From contig CM067354.1 of the NCBI GenBank assembly GCA_034190875.2, forward strand, positions 49,971,908-50,035,907: a stretch of 64,000 nucleotides of DNA. The letters run 5' to 3'. The DNA is from Urechis unicinctus. Lineage: Eukaryota > Annelida > Polychaeta > Xenopneusta > Urechidae. The notes beneath the pieces were generated by a model. It was given only the letters and a program-made list of their open reading frames with translations, was not told where the DNA came from and searched no databases. This document shows positions 11,201 through 23,959 of this stretch, one piece after another; positions within the stretch are counted from its first letter, which is position 1, and every line of letters starts with the position of its first letter. The translations under genes were made by a program, and so were the position numbers.

Positions 11201-13139
11201 CGTTTGATCATGGATTATAAGGTTATAATATTTGTTAGTTGGAACATTTAGCAATATTTATTATAGTCTATTTAACTGTTATTGTCATATATATTATTGA
11301 TATAAAAAACACTTTAAGACAAATTTATTTTCATAGTTTGATTCCCAAATTCATTTCAAGTATCAATTATCCAATATATCAATTGTACCAATAAACGCAG
11401 CCCTTCTTTAGCCTCATTGTCCCTGACAGTCCTATAACAATAAAATAGTGTATGTAAGATTATAATCTGTTTAAAAAGGTCTCTTGAATGCATATTATAT
11501 GCGGCTTATATAGAGTTGGGTCATTATAAAGTCTTAGTCCATTATCATTTCTTCTTAGTTCATTTGCGTTCCATTGTCAAATGATGAACATCATGGATAA
11601 TATAACTTATGATAGTGTTATTATGAACCAATGGGATACCAAATTAAAATGACATTAACCCACGAGCGATCAATACTTAGCTCTTTATGGTTAAAAAACT
11701 CGGGAATCAATCTGGTGTACGTTTGACATACATAGATATGATAAATACACAATCATTACCATCTAGAATATTCTACTCATCTCAAAGAGTTTACAGCTAA
11801 GCTACGATGGCTAACTCGCGCATCCTTTCGCTAAATATGTGAATACTACATATGTAAGGTTGTGCTTTGTCTCATAGCGTTTCTAAGAACCACATAGTAT
11901 GTTCTGATTAATTCGGGGTCGTGTTTTATAAAAGGCGTTGGATCAACAGCGCCATGTTGTTTTGTTAATTTAATGGTAGCGTTACCTGATCATGGATTAA
12001 TGTTTAAACCATTTTCACGCTCACCACACAGCTAATTTGGGTTAGCCCTCTGAGCGTTGCTTCACGTTCTTTGGTCATACTTCTAAGGCGATGTGTGAGT
12101 TGATAGTATCAGTTATCACGGGCCTTTCCCAAAAACATATGCGGGCTAAAATTCGTGGTTGATGCCTTGGATAATGTCAAATAACCGGCACCAACAAGTT
12201 ATAGAATAGAACACACAGAAAAATGAACTTTGTCTTTTATGTACGATATTAGACATATTAGTTGAGGTTATTACAAAAGAAACATGGTGCCATGACAAAT
12301 AACACTTTATGACATGTAACTGCTTATTTAAGTTTCGAACAATATCATGTTGTTGATTCGCTATGTCCGAGTTCACACACTTCCGGTACTCAATCAGAAC
12401 GTGTACATAAAGTATATTTCGGTCGCATAAACATCATAACGTAAAAACAAAAACCTTGAACACTACAAGTATGTGAGATAATGATGTCACATTGCCAGAA
12501 TCAGTAATTGCTAAGCAGCTAAATGTGTTCTTTCATTTATCTCATATGTGAGAATAACTGCTGATGTGGAATATTTAAATCAGCTAATATTTTAAAACAA
12601 ATCTATGGGTCTTTGTTCGAAACTGATCAACTTGCAAGATGACACATATTTCTGTCTACAGTGTAATCGTTAATTTTTTGAGACCTCCTTAAATCCCGTG
12701 ATAGATTTGACAAATTTGTGGTAACACTTATGCAATCTTGATATCACCCCAGACCATCCTCGCCATTTCAACTCGTGCCATGGTTTGTATGTGATGCACA
12801 CGTATATACAAAGGTGATGGGTCAATCGCTATGTAGAGCTATGAATAAATCAGAGGAGAATTTTCTATGACATAAACTGCCTTGATTGCCTATAATGGTT
12901 GTTCTAACTGAGCTATATAGAGGTTATGCTAATGTTGTATTAAACAAATTCCACACAATGACTTCCTGAGAAAGTTGATATCGGCAGTATAAGCAATGGT
13001 GCTCCATAAGTTACATATTATTAACATTACGCTGTCTGAAATTAATGTTTACACGTGTGTTTAGTGAGCTCACCAATTTAACAATAAAGTACCAGCATTT
13101 AGAGCTATTGTGGAAATTGTCAGTCGCATGAAATATTAT

Positions 13140-13500
13140 TACGTCCTAAAGCAAGGATTTGTGAGACCATGAGAAATGGCAACTTTACGAGGTTCCCAAA
13201 CAGTGTTCACTGCACTGGAAACGCACAACATGGCTCGTTGCACGTGTGCTAAGATCACAGAACATGAAATATCGGGTATTAAGCGTGTGTCTGATGAGGT
13301 CGCTGAGGTTTTCCGATTAGACTGGATTGTGTTTATTGCCCTAACTCGGGGGCCCAGATACGCAAATTTACTGGGGCAATAACCGTTTGACGTGGTTTTT
13401 GTATGAGTCCTTCGTACACCTAATTGAAAAGCCCAACAGGTGACGCTTTTCGACGTTTGATTCAAAAACTTTTACCGACTCAAAGAATTAGGCTTTATAC
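13140..13500 (+). other. Well-conserved arm segment, open on both strands, function unknown
   Basis: This block matches 44,130-44,470 in inverse orientation. On the plus strand a 68-codon frame (13,176-13,382) begins MATLRGSQTVFTALE. The antisense strand is open for 108 codons. In the right copy the MATLRG frame is broken by TAA, so that frame is doubtful. Downstream a second shared phrase reads SPTGDAFRRLIQKL in both copies. I see no known domain. Read it as a conserved non-assigned segment rather than a gene. Confidence 0.25.
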
Positions 13501-16500
13501 AAATCTATTTACCAAATTTAAATATTAATGCTAAGTATCCACAGCGATATGTTTTAATCATCACGTTTACACTTCCATGACAACGGAACACCAATATAAC
13601 GGAGAATAAGCGATACGCATACACAAAGCTCAGGTATCGTTATATTTTGATGTTGAGAACTGTTGATGGTTTAAATGTACACGAATGAGATTTTTAACGT
13701 TGATCCCACCATATATTTGGTCATTTGCACCTGATCGGTCGCGAAATAATATCACTAGCTACCGTCGTACAATCTTTTGGTCTGGTGTGTATGTTCCTTT
13801 GATATCTCCAGCCTTGTGACGAAACTCTGCTCTGTCAACAATCAGCAAGTGTGAGTTGGAGGGTGGCAACCAGGGAGCCCTCGCGGTTACTCGCGGTATG
13901 CCAGAGAGTCGGGTTAATCTTATTCAATTTGCATTATTTGTACATAGCCCAAAAGGATATTTGACAAAATTGCGAGAATAGCGCACGTTCGCTTCATCAA
14001 CATCAACAAGGACGAAATGAGGTAAAACGTTGTCAGCGTTCTCAACGTTAACATTTTGTTGCAATGTGCCTCAACACCGCGGTGCGTTTTGCTAAGCAAA
14101 TATAAAGCTGGAAAATCTTAATCCGCGCTCTGCGATAAATTTAATAATATACTCTTGCACAATAGCTCGACATATCAACATTCGTTAACTGTAGCTTGAT
14201 TTGAAACATCCATGAGAGCAATATGGGAGGTAAACAGCATCGTAATAGAAAAACACTTTTGGTTTGTGCAAATAATGTTCAATTTTCAGATGATTCCGCC
14301 TAAAACAGCTGTTCGTATATTTTTTTTATACAAAAGCATACCTGAGCTACTCATATCAGCTGACGCGCGTAGCTATTCCTTCGAGGTGTTTCCTGCATAC
14401 CGAGGAGGTTTATTGTACAGTCTCGTCACGTTCGTGAGGCCCGTGATGTCAGAGCTAGCTAAAGTGTGCCAGTTCAAACTGTGGTCGAGCAACGATATTT
14501 GCTGCCGACGGCATTACAGCTGTCACTGGTCTGATAAAATCCCTTCTGCTTCGTGACAGTGAAGTAGCACATCTGTCCTCGTTCACCGCTTTGAGCAGAG
14601 CCAAAGATCACGTCTGCTGGTAGAAAAGAAGGAGTGCTTGAAAAATGTGACTCTACAAACTACATTATGATCTGCCATATCGTTCAGCATTTGGCGTTGC
14701 TTTTCCTGAAGATATACCTTTATCCAATAACTGAAATCACCTCCGACACAGACTGCGTTAACACATCAGGCTGTTCTTGGAGACTGGAACGTTCGGCACT
14801 CTTGTATATCACCATTTAATAGGCATGAAAACCAGTTGATATCAATATCAATATAAAAATAACTAATCAGGCAACGATACACCTTTATCCAAAGTCTCAA
14901 TATTTCGAATATTTATGTATACCGGAAATGCCTGAGGATGAACAATCGTGGCACTGCTGGCGCCGTGATTTTCAAAATGTTGTGCCTCCTCGTATTTAAT
15001 TGGTTTTTTTGTCGAAAAGAGAAGCTTTGCATTGCAGATAATATATTTTTTTCGGCGCTGGTATTCGTTTGACTAACTAAGAAGATATGCAAATGTTGTA
15101 TTGAAAATATATTACCCAGTTTATGTACAATAATCAAGCTTGAATGGCTTTTTACCAATTCATACGGTTATCCAGCGCCTTGTCTAGCATAAAAAATGTG
15201 CCATCAGCCAGCACTTGATATTTCTCATTACTTCTAGTAACTAGTTTACACAAGAAGCGGTGCCAATGATGATATCATATATATAGTTGGCTAATAAATT
15301 GAATTATAGATATGCAGATAACAGGTTTGTTTTATAAGCGTTAATATTAACATGGCAATATAAATAAACCGTATTACTAGTGATCATAGACAACTCCAAA
15401 TAGATAAAAATCACGCCTTTCTGAGTGTTGTCGAGCACTGAGATCCTCTTAGCTAATATAGACGACTTTTGATGTTGCATTGCGGGTGGTACGAACGATT
15501 TTCTGCAATTCGTGCTGTGCTGATATCATTTGCAAACTTCGTGTAAATACTATTAAAAAAATCCACTGATAACTAAAAGCTTTGAATGTCAAACGTGGCT
15601 TACTACTCTGGCTGAAGGATTTTCATCCTGATGTTGCTGCACTGGAGTGCGATTGATATTCCTCAATTAGTAGGTTATTGATCGTGAATTACATGTGCAA
15701 CATACCAATGATTAGATGTTGAGTACGCCCATGATTAATTGTTGATTCGAATTGAATCATGAATCACTATCTTTTCCATATTCCCTGCGATTGACATAAC
15801 ACCCAACTGCTCTGGAAAGTTATGGTAGCAACAAGATGTGTAGATAGAAATTCAGCTTATACTATGCATCATCAATAAAACACCGCTGCGTTCGCTACTA
15901 AACGAATTGACGGTTCTATGGCTATTTTATGATACATATATCCACCAAAACTGCTTCCCGAGGTAGCTATTAGTTAGAATTAACTTGTATTAACGAGCTG
16001 CATAAACCTCTTTATAGCTCAGTCGGGACATCAGTTAATAAGACAGATCAACTCATGGAAAATTGCCTAATATAGCCGTGTATTCCAAGCAATTTATGGA
16101 ATGTTACCCTTCTGGCTACACACCTCTCTTGAGCATCGGAAACATACCAAGGCAAAGACTTTCAAACAAATTGTATTAAACAATGATCAAAAGGTAACCC
16201 ATTCATGTGATATGAACCATTGATAACAATCTGATTAATATTGTTCATAATAAATCCATTAATTTTCAACTGACGACAGCGGTATTAGAAAAAGACCAAT
16301 ATGGAAATAGTAGTATCGAGAGTATGAGATCGTACTTATATATGGTCTTAAACACCAACGAGAACGTTTCGTCGCATATTGTGAAGATAGTTTACATTCT
16401 AGCAAGATTTCATCATTGCTGCATCACTGATCGAGCCCCTAACATTGGGCTTGTATTGCATCATAACTGCGACGCTCATTGTAAGCATGTCTCTTTGATT

Positions 16501-16877
16501 TTCTAATACACAGTTTGATTGCCCCCTTGGTAGACATTGGCTTGATTACACTTTCGTATCAAGGTGATTGCATCCTCTCAATAGCTCTGATTGAAATACC
16601 TCTGAGGGTACCCAGCGAGGTTTTGCCAATGGATAAAAGTGCCTGACGGAAACGTGTATTTTAAGCACTTCTTAGACACTGGTCCTTTAGGTTCATTCGT
16701 GTGGTGAACGATCATTATATAGTTCCTAGCTGTTTCCTGTGTGACATTAATCCACATTCAGCTGTTGGTCACTGCGCGTAAAAGCCTCTGCGTGTCATGT
16801 GATGATCACCGGTAGTTTGTAATATAGTTAGGAAATCAGCTAATGACTGCGCCCATTGCCTGTTAATTATTTTACAA

Positions 16878-17090
16878 TCAATTCATTATACTGTCGCATA
16901 CGCATATTACTTCATCTGTTGATAGCGTTGATAGCGGGCCGCTTGACCCTTTGATCTCTAACGGGCTCCAACAGGCACTGTGCGGACCCTGCAAAAGCCC
17001 AGTACAACTCAAGATGGCCATTTTGTTGTGTCCTTGAGGCGCATATTTAAACGCCAACGTTGTGAACCCAGGGGTTCCAGTTTTTATCAA
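16878..17090 (-). CDS. Unknown Cys-containing exon-like ORF (left copy)
   Basis: This is the partner of 40,494-40,697 (+). Shared pattern: LSCTG, QGPH, two to three codons, C, then PLEIKGxSGP, and an S/T-D/A-DEV-CV segment before the stop. The PLEIKG block and three cysteines are kept in frame in both arms while flanking sequence drifts, suggesting coding origin. The family is unknown. It is plus-strand relative to the right-arm genes, that is, the same direction as the KCNMB-like and ZU5-UPA genes. Confidence 0.3.
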   Translation of the reverse strand: MIKTGTPGFTTLAFKYAPQGHNKMAILSCTGLLQGPHSACWSPLEIKGSSGPLSTLSTDEVICVCDSIMN

Positions 17091-17949
17091 ATAGAATGAT
17101 ATAGATCACTTGGCTCTAAGGAAATTTATTTGTGTTATCATTGTGATTTACAACATGTTACGTGCGTCTATTTACATAATTACGTATGTTGTCGGTTTAT
17201 GCAATAAACGGTGATTTAATAAACGTATTATAAACACAAACCTCTGGAGAATTCTTTGATATATAAAAACAACCATAGAGTGCACTATAGATGTATTAAA
17301 GCTGTTCGATAATACTTAGGAATTACAAAAACTGAACTGTGGCCGTATTTGTAAAAAGAAGGCACACTTGTAAGAATTGATTATATTTTAATGAATCTAA
17401 GAACATTTAAAGATTATATGAACAATCCGTAGAACGCCCGCAGATCGCCTGTAAAGCATGTGACCACAGCATCGTAGAGGGATGATTACTTACAGGCTTC
17501 CAGGATTCGCAGGTAAAATCGATCACATATTAACCCGATAATTTTGATGGAACCATGTTTTGCATTCTCGCCTCTAAGTAATGATAGCCAATACATCACT
17601 AAAACGATACGTGGGCTTCTTTATCGGGTGTTTGCACCTTAATCCCTTCCATGAGCCTCAGCGACGTTAGTGATAACTCACTCATCATCCGTTGAGCCAA
17701 AGTCATGTTGCTACAAGCTTAACTCCCGGTACGTCAGTTCTATTCATGCTACTATTGTGTCAAGTGTATGCGAGTTACGTTTAAGTATAAAACATTCGCA
17801 GGATTGGAAAGGTTTAATGACGATGCCTAGTATTTATCTATCATCCACAGAAGGACCGAATGGACACTCAAAGTAATGCTAATTGTTAAACAGGAAATTG
17901 GTAATCTATATGATGTTTTATATGGCCAAATATATATAACAAATGAGTG

Positions 17950-19885
17950 TTATTAACGGAGGGAATACCGCATATATTGCATTATCTATTTAGCCAGATT
18001 AGGCTGTAAATATAGCGCATGAGTAAATATCCATTGAGCGGTTTGCCCTTGGAACCCGATGGTCTCTTTATTATGTAAGCCATTATACCGGTTATGATCA
18101 CAGTTTTGGTAACAGATTAACATGAGGCATAACTGTAATCGGTACGATTTGTTATGACAGTAACGGCTTCTTTAAGTATTCCAGTAGAACATTCGTAGTT
18201 TGATCAAATCTGTACTTCAGTGCAATCGGGACGGATGCAGTGCATATCAAGTAAAGCTAAGTGATTGTTCAAATGTGGTAAAGATGATAGCAGTAGGAAC
18301 ATGATTTATTACTGATCTTTTTTACAAAATTACGGCCAATGCATATAAATAAACGTAAAGCAGTGAAAACAATGAAGTAATTGCACTTTTGGACAGTTGC
18401 TGCCTAAATATTTACTAACTGCATCATCCGTGACTGATGAAGGCCCCGCACCGACGAGTGCCTGCGCATAATCTTAGCCAGTCAACAGGCTCTCTCGATC
18501 AATGGAAACCATGTACACAATCAGTTAAAATATAACAGATTCAATTACTGCTGCGTCAGTGAATGGAAGATAAGTCACACAATCCGAAGGCAGTATGCTG
18601 CGCCTTGTTAATTGTATTTTGTAACCATTTAAACTTCTCGGAATGAAGCATCATCCGTGTTAAGCAGAACGAACCATTCACTGTCATTGGTAGTAAGTGG
18701 TGTAACATCATGGTCTAAGTAAGAGGTCAACAATTGCTATTGGCTCTAAACCTATTTTTGTCATTTGCAGCATTACATTCATCATTTTCTGAGCAATTAA
18801 AAAGCCAATTCATCACAAAGCAGGTCTCAATCATCGATTCCTGTTTCACATTACCTCTGCACCTTCTGGTGATTAGATTGTTATTTGTGCACCTTCCACT
18901 CAGGACAAGTGACAAATGGTTTCACATATACCAGTAACAAATACTTACAGTCGTATTTCTGAAGTATTAAGCAATTATATTACGACAGTTGATTCAAGTG
19001 TAAACGTTGCTGTTTAAATGATTAATCCAAGAACGGCATCTTGACAGCTTCTCACGCTGTATTCTATTAAATGGTACCGACATTTAATCCGAAATGGCGA
19101 ACCGACGCTAACTAAACCGGCTGTAGTTATACATCATACATCCTCATGACTTCATTCCAGGTGATAATAACACTGGTTATGTTTTGATCATTAGTTAAGC
19201 GATCATCTAACTCAAAGTCAGTGCATCTACGCCAAACCAGCTTAACCTACCAGTTTGGTTTGCATGCATGATAACAAGAGCGATAAAATTGATGCTTTCA
19301 TCATTCCATGTATGCAACTGTGGATTCGATAAAATTAAAATATTTTGTTATGAATCATCCATGTCTGGAAAAGCGACTAGATGTTACAGAAATGTATAAA
19401 TATTGCATTGCAAAAATGCAACAATGCCCCAGTGATTATGGGGAAGCTGTATTTGAAATATCAAACACGTTGTTCTTTATCCTCACAGCCCTCGTGCACT
19501 AGAGAATCCCTAAACGCGCATGACCGAAGGTGACTTGCTTGATGTAGTACGATACTTTACTATCCTACACGAATATTTAAAATGTACATGCGTCGTTCCA
19601 TAAAATATATTTAAATATGCAATGTGAAGTAAGGGGTCGGCCTCTATGCTTTCTCCATCAGCGCAAGTATGACTCTATGAAAAGGAATAAACGAGAACAG
19701 CCAGTATTATTTGTCTTTTACAACCACATTCAACTCTCACTTCAGAAATCATATGCCAGTTTGCTTTCAATATGTTATTACTCATCAACAGGACAACACG
19801 AATGTATATTATGTATGCCAACAAAACGCAATCAACATGCAATGAGCCAAACACACGCATTCACATTTTGTCTGGGCTTGCGTGC
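17950..19885. other. AT-rich arm sequence without a recognised gene
   Basis: The beginning (about 17,945-18,260) matches 39,100-39,420 inversely, including the phrase ACGGAGGGAATACCGC. The remainder is AT-rich with short chance ORFs only. Confidence 0.4.
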
Positions 19886-20014
19886 AATGTGTATGCCTGT
19901 GCGTGTGTATAAATGTATTTGTGTGAGTGTGTGTGCGTGAGTGTGTGTGTGTATACACACACACATACACACACACACTCACGCACGTATGTGTGTGTCT
20001 ACACACACATACGT
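19886..20014. repeat. (TG)n/(CA)n tract forming nested palindromes
   Basis: Alternating purine-pyrimidine DNA. 19,933-19,952 (GTGCGTGAGTGTGTGTGTGT) is the exact inverse of 19,967-19,986, with TATACACACACACAT between. A second perfect palindrome follows (GTATGTGTGTGT CT ACACACACATAC, 19,987-20,012). Such sequence can adopt Z-DNA or cruciform structures. The ORFs crossing it are repeat translations, not genes. Confidence 0.85.
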
Positions 20015-20648
20015 GATGTTACACAATGAATCAGATTAATCCAAGTATTAGTACAACAATATACGTTTTTAAATGGTTATTTAATAATACATAGACTCCT
20101 TGTTTTCAATAATTATTTAGCTATGCGTAAAGATAACTTATACTTTTTCGAAAACTGTCCCAGAGTTATTTACCGTTGCAGGATATTCTTAATTTGCATT
20201 GTTTTGTTCTATGTTACAGTAAATGGAAATACGAAATTGAAACCATAAGGATAACAGTTTGCGTCCTATGTATACACGATAACTTTAAAGCATTTTCGTG
20301 AGGAAAACAAATTTACTTAAAACAGCTATGGAAACCTATAATGCGTTCTATAATCAGGTCATGATACAATATTTCAAAATCATTTATTAGTCATGTCATC
20401 GAATAGTTTCTATTTGAAAAATAGTTTTGATGTTTTGATTAGTAGTGTAGAAATCATCACAAAATCAAAATAAATCCTACTTAAGATTATTTTATCTATC
20501 ATAATTAGTGGATCACTGGGATAGCACTGAGTACAATTTATCATCTTGTTCTGTACAAATTAAGTGACGTGTGTGCCAATCAACCACATTACTAATGTAG
20601 TTCATGGCAATAGCCAATTCCAGCTTACAACATCTTCATATAAAGCTG

Positions 20649-21016
20649 TCAATGGCCTACAAAACGGGGTGTTCTAGCGTTTTCAAATAACTTGATTAGT
20701 CGCATATTCAATTCAGCATTATCCGAAGATGCAAAAGCTGATTCAGTAATGAATGTAGGTGGTACGAAATGTTGCGCTGTTGGTACATCCGAATCCGCTT
20801 TGGGTGGGGCATCTGTCTGCTGTGGTACATAGACGCGAGCCAGTACCTCACCATGGGTGTGCTCAAGGCAAGGGAACGGTTCGGCGCAGGCAACTTCTCC
20901 GGCTATGGATTGATGCGTTTTTTCGAACCTGGCTAAATATCCTCCTACTTTCGCTGGGTTTGCTGATTGGTTTTCCATCCAGGGACCACGCAGTTGCAGT
21001 TGGGGGGGGATGCACT
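20649..21016 (-). CDS. GC-richer candidate terminal exon of the left ZU5-UPA locus
   Basis: After a good acceptor (ACCCTTGCAG at 21,017-21,026) the minus strand is open for about 122 codons to TGA at 20,649-20,651. The acceptor phase (two bases, then TGC) fits the phase-1 donor at the end of the left UPA exon (21,806), so splicing would be in frame. The peptide is unlike anything in the right-arm gene: it starts CIPPQLQLRGPW, is rich in Ala, Pro and Glu, contains four Cys, and ends in a helical LIKLFENARTPRF. Base composition is visibly more GC-rich than the surroundings. No domain is recognised. The upstream ZU5 exon of this copy is broken, so it may be a remnant, or it may serve a separate transcript. 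Confidence 0.4.
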
Positions 21017-21126
21017 CTGCAAGGGTAAATCAATATATGACAATTATCACTTATTTGTATTTCATATCACCAACACCCAGGTTAAACTCTAAAAGGCCGA
21101 AAGGTAGAAGTAAGTTATGATATATA

Positions 21127-23130
21127 TCATAATGTAATTGAAGAAATCACAATACATGTTATCTCGAATATCCTATAAAAGTACGCGTATGGGTCTGTTG
21201 TTGCGATCGTAGGGAGCATGGTACACAGCCCCGCCCAACCCTGACATGTCCATTGTGATGACACCATTAGTCTGGACAGCTTCAACATTTTGAAGTAGAG
21301 CATCAGTATTTGCACAACCCATAAATACTGCATATGTAGCAAGCTAACACAAAGGCAAAATGAATTAACACCAGATGTAATGAGAGCCATTACATACGTG
21401 TTATTTCAAATATCATACAAACCACCGTTTGCTTGTCATATGTTTTGTGTGGGTCTTCCTTAGGTCGAGAGTATCCCTGTGTCTTCTGCTTGGGCGATCA
21501 TGCATTTCTTCATTATCGTGTTTATTACATTGCTGGGAATATATGTTTGCTTTCTCTTGGACACTTCCTTGTGGCTGCTGCATAAACTAACCGATTGGGT
21601 TGTTAGATATCAGTAAAAATGAACACTGCACGTCATCATCAAATACCTATCACTCCTGCACAATAAACCTTGGTTGCATTCTGTTGCATTTGGGTAATTC
21701 ATACGTTGTTAATATGAACAAATTGAAATGAGTGAAAACATACTTGTTATTAAAATCTTACAGACATCTCTCGATATGAATTAATATAAGTAATAGGGCC
21801 ATTACGCCTTCGTATATTGGCGATCAGTTTGAGTAGTCTAGAGAGGTCAAGTGTTACAGCATTTTCGTCACAACCTTGCTGCTTGGCACGTAGCCGGCAT
21901 ACCAAAAACACGTCCCGCTTGAATCGTGATGATACCTTCAGTTGGAAATGGAAAGTTGTGGTAGGGCTTTTATCTCTCCACACTGACATAAAAGGCAATA
22001 CCTGCAAACAGCGTATACTTTACAGTCTGCAAGAAACCAAACCTAGTGCTGCACAGTGTTAAAAATACCACGTATTCATAAGATGATTATGTTGAATTTG
22101 ACAAATGTATATAGCAGCCATAAACCCTAAGTTAATAAAGATACTTACGCATGAAATGTAAAATTCTCAATTGATTTATACATGTACGCATTTTTAAGGA
22201 TTATTTTTGTAGCTGCCTATATATACTTTACCATATTATAAGGAGTAAAAGGTACGATGGAATATCCTTCAGGAGGTTCAAATAACGACGTCTCTACAGT
22301 CAACTCTAAAGCCTCCTCGTTATTCCTCACGCAGAGGTGCTGTCTGACATCAAACTCCTGCACATTATCACAACACATTCGTTGATATTTACAAGTGATG
22401 AAATGATTTTTGTTTTTTGCTGTCACAGTATTGTATGCATAGCATATTACCAATCGTCATGACATCATCGGTGTCGTCAGGGGAGACTTTGACATCTACT
22501 TGAACCATGTCATTCGCTGGATGAAGCAGTAGCGAAGCTTGAAGCTGGCAGAATTTCGCCTCCGTGCGCTCACAAGTTGCCTTCTCAATTATAATGAATA
22601 CACAAAAATGAAGGAGTGATAGGACGACTTCCTTGGAGTTTGCATTTACTTGAGATGATATCCCAGCCACAGATTGTCCAGGTTCTGTCAGATCGATCCA
22701 CTCACATTATTCCCCAATATCGGTAGGGCTGTATAATACATGATACGATTTTGATGGGTTCAACTGGGGCAGCCGAAGCGTCACAGTCATTGTCTTTGCC
22801 AAACGAAACTTTTGTGGACAGAATTGAATCAACGGGCTCATTATTTTCCCGTTGTCATTGACCCTTGGCCTGAATAGCAGGTTGTATGACTGGGCAATGG
22901 CAACATAAGTTAGTGTTCTCACAGTGCCAGCTGGGATATCAATTGCTATCGTAACATGGGGTAGGCTGTCGATGAACCTACCACCCTGCTCAGTGGTCTC
23001 CAGCTTACTGATGTAGTTTTGGTGCCTATCTTGTTCATTCAGTGCTCGAGTGACATCAGAACTCATGACGGTTGCGACACCTCGTTCATGTAGTGGCCTC
23101 GTGAATACACAGGATCAGATAAATAATTAT
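21127..23130 (-). pseudogene. Decayed ZU5-UPA gene (left arm)
   Basis: This is the inverse partner of 34,289-36,433. The ZU5 exon lies about 22,455-23,110, the next exon 22,232-22,357 (126 nt, same length as on the right), and the UPA exon 21,806-22,001 (196 nt, same length). A short exon at about 21,127-21,194 reads YFYRIFEIT and then stops. Lesions: TAA at 22,707-22,709 inside the ZU5 domain, and the donor after the ZU5 exon reads AT instead of GT (22,454-22,453). The first-exon region (about 23,900) also has TGA where the right copy has TAC. The last-exon segment is present twice (about 21,360-21,430 and 21,127-21,194). Protein similarity to the right copy remains clear (IDIPAG, TVTLRLP, SKSYHVLYSPTDIG). 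Confidence 0.75.
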
Positions 23131-23959
23131 GTATTATTCCGCAAGTTGACATTTCTAGCACATTGCTACGTGTGCTTTTTTGTATACTGTATTGATTGAT
23201 GAAGAAAACCAAAAGCAACAAAGGCATACCTTATCAAAAGTAACCAACAATGGCTATTCAATAACGCCATTTGCATAATTGATATTCTTATCCATAAATT
23301 AAATGATCACAGCCATTAAATTTAAACGCCTCTCAACCATAAAGCACCTCATATCATATATTTAAAAATACATGCATTTGTCGTCCGTCGTCAGGACATT
23401 TGGAAGATAGTAATAATGAAGTGAAGATTGTCCGGCATGTCCAGAATTCTGTCATGGTAAAATTCGCCGACTTCCTCATCGGCAGACGTTTGGATGAGCC
23501 GCTGTGAAGGACTCAGGTGTTGTGTATGTTGGATTGTTCATCGCCATGTAAATATAAATCATGTGTTAATCTATGCACTGACTCATAAGAATCGGTCTCG
23601 GCCAGGAAACGTTGGTTAGAACGATCATCTCCTGAAAGCAATCGATAAAATATCGCTTAAACAACTTGTCTATGTGAGCAGTCCATGCGTCAATATGTGG
23701 ATCTACACACATGGTGTGTAGATGATGATGTGTCGGTGACATATAGACTGGTTGTTGCATTTATTTTTTTCTTCAGGCAAATTTTCTCTGTGAGAAGTGG
23801 AAAATATGCTTTCCATAATAGGCTCTTTTGTATTGTAGTTTTTTTCCAACAACTGCGTTATTGTTTCTATTCGAAGTGAATCGGAAGAGTCAAGTTCCAT
23901 TTCCAGTTGGAGAACTACAAACATCAACATAGACCACAGGTATGCACGACATGATTTTT

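Noticed and set aside
16015-16026. TAGCTCAGTCGG, a perfect tRNA A-box
   Set aside because: No B-box or cloverleaf follows, and the phrase recurs in diverged form at the paired and repeated sites (for example near 41,840, 12,900 and 44,705), so it is part of the repeated locus.
19809-20006. His/Thr-rich ORF
   Set aside because: Translation of the TG/CA tract at 19,886-20,014.
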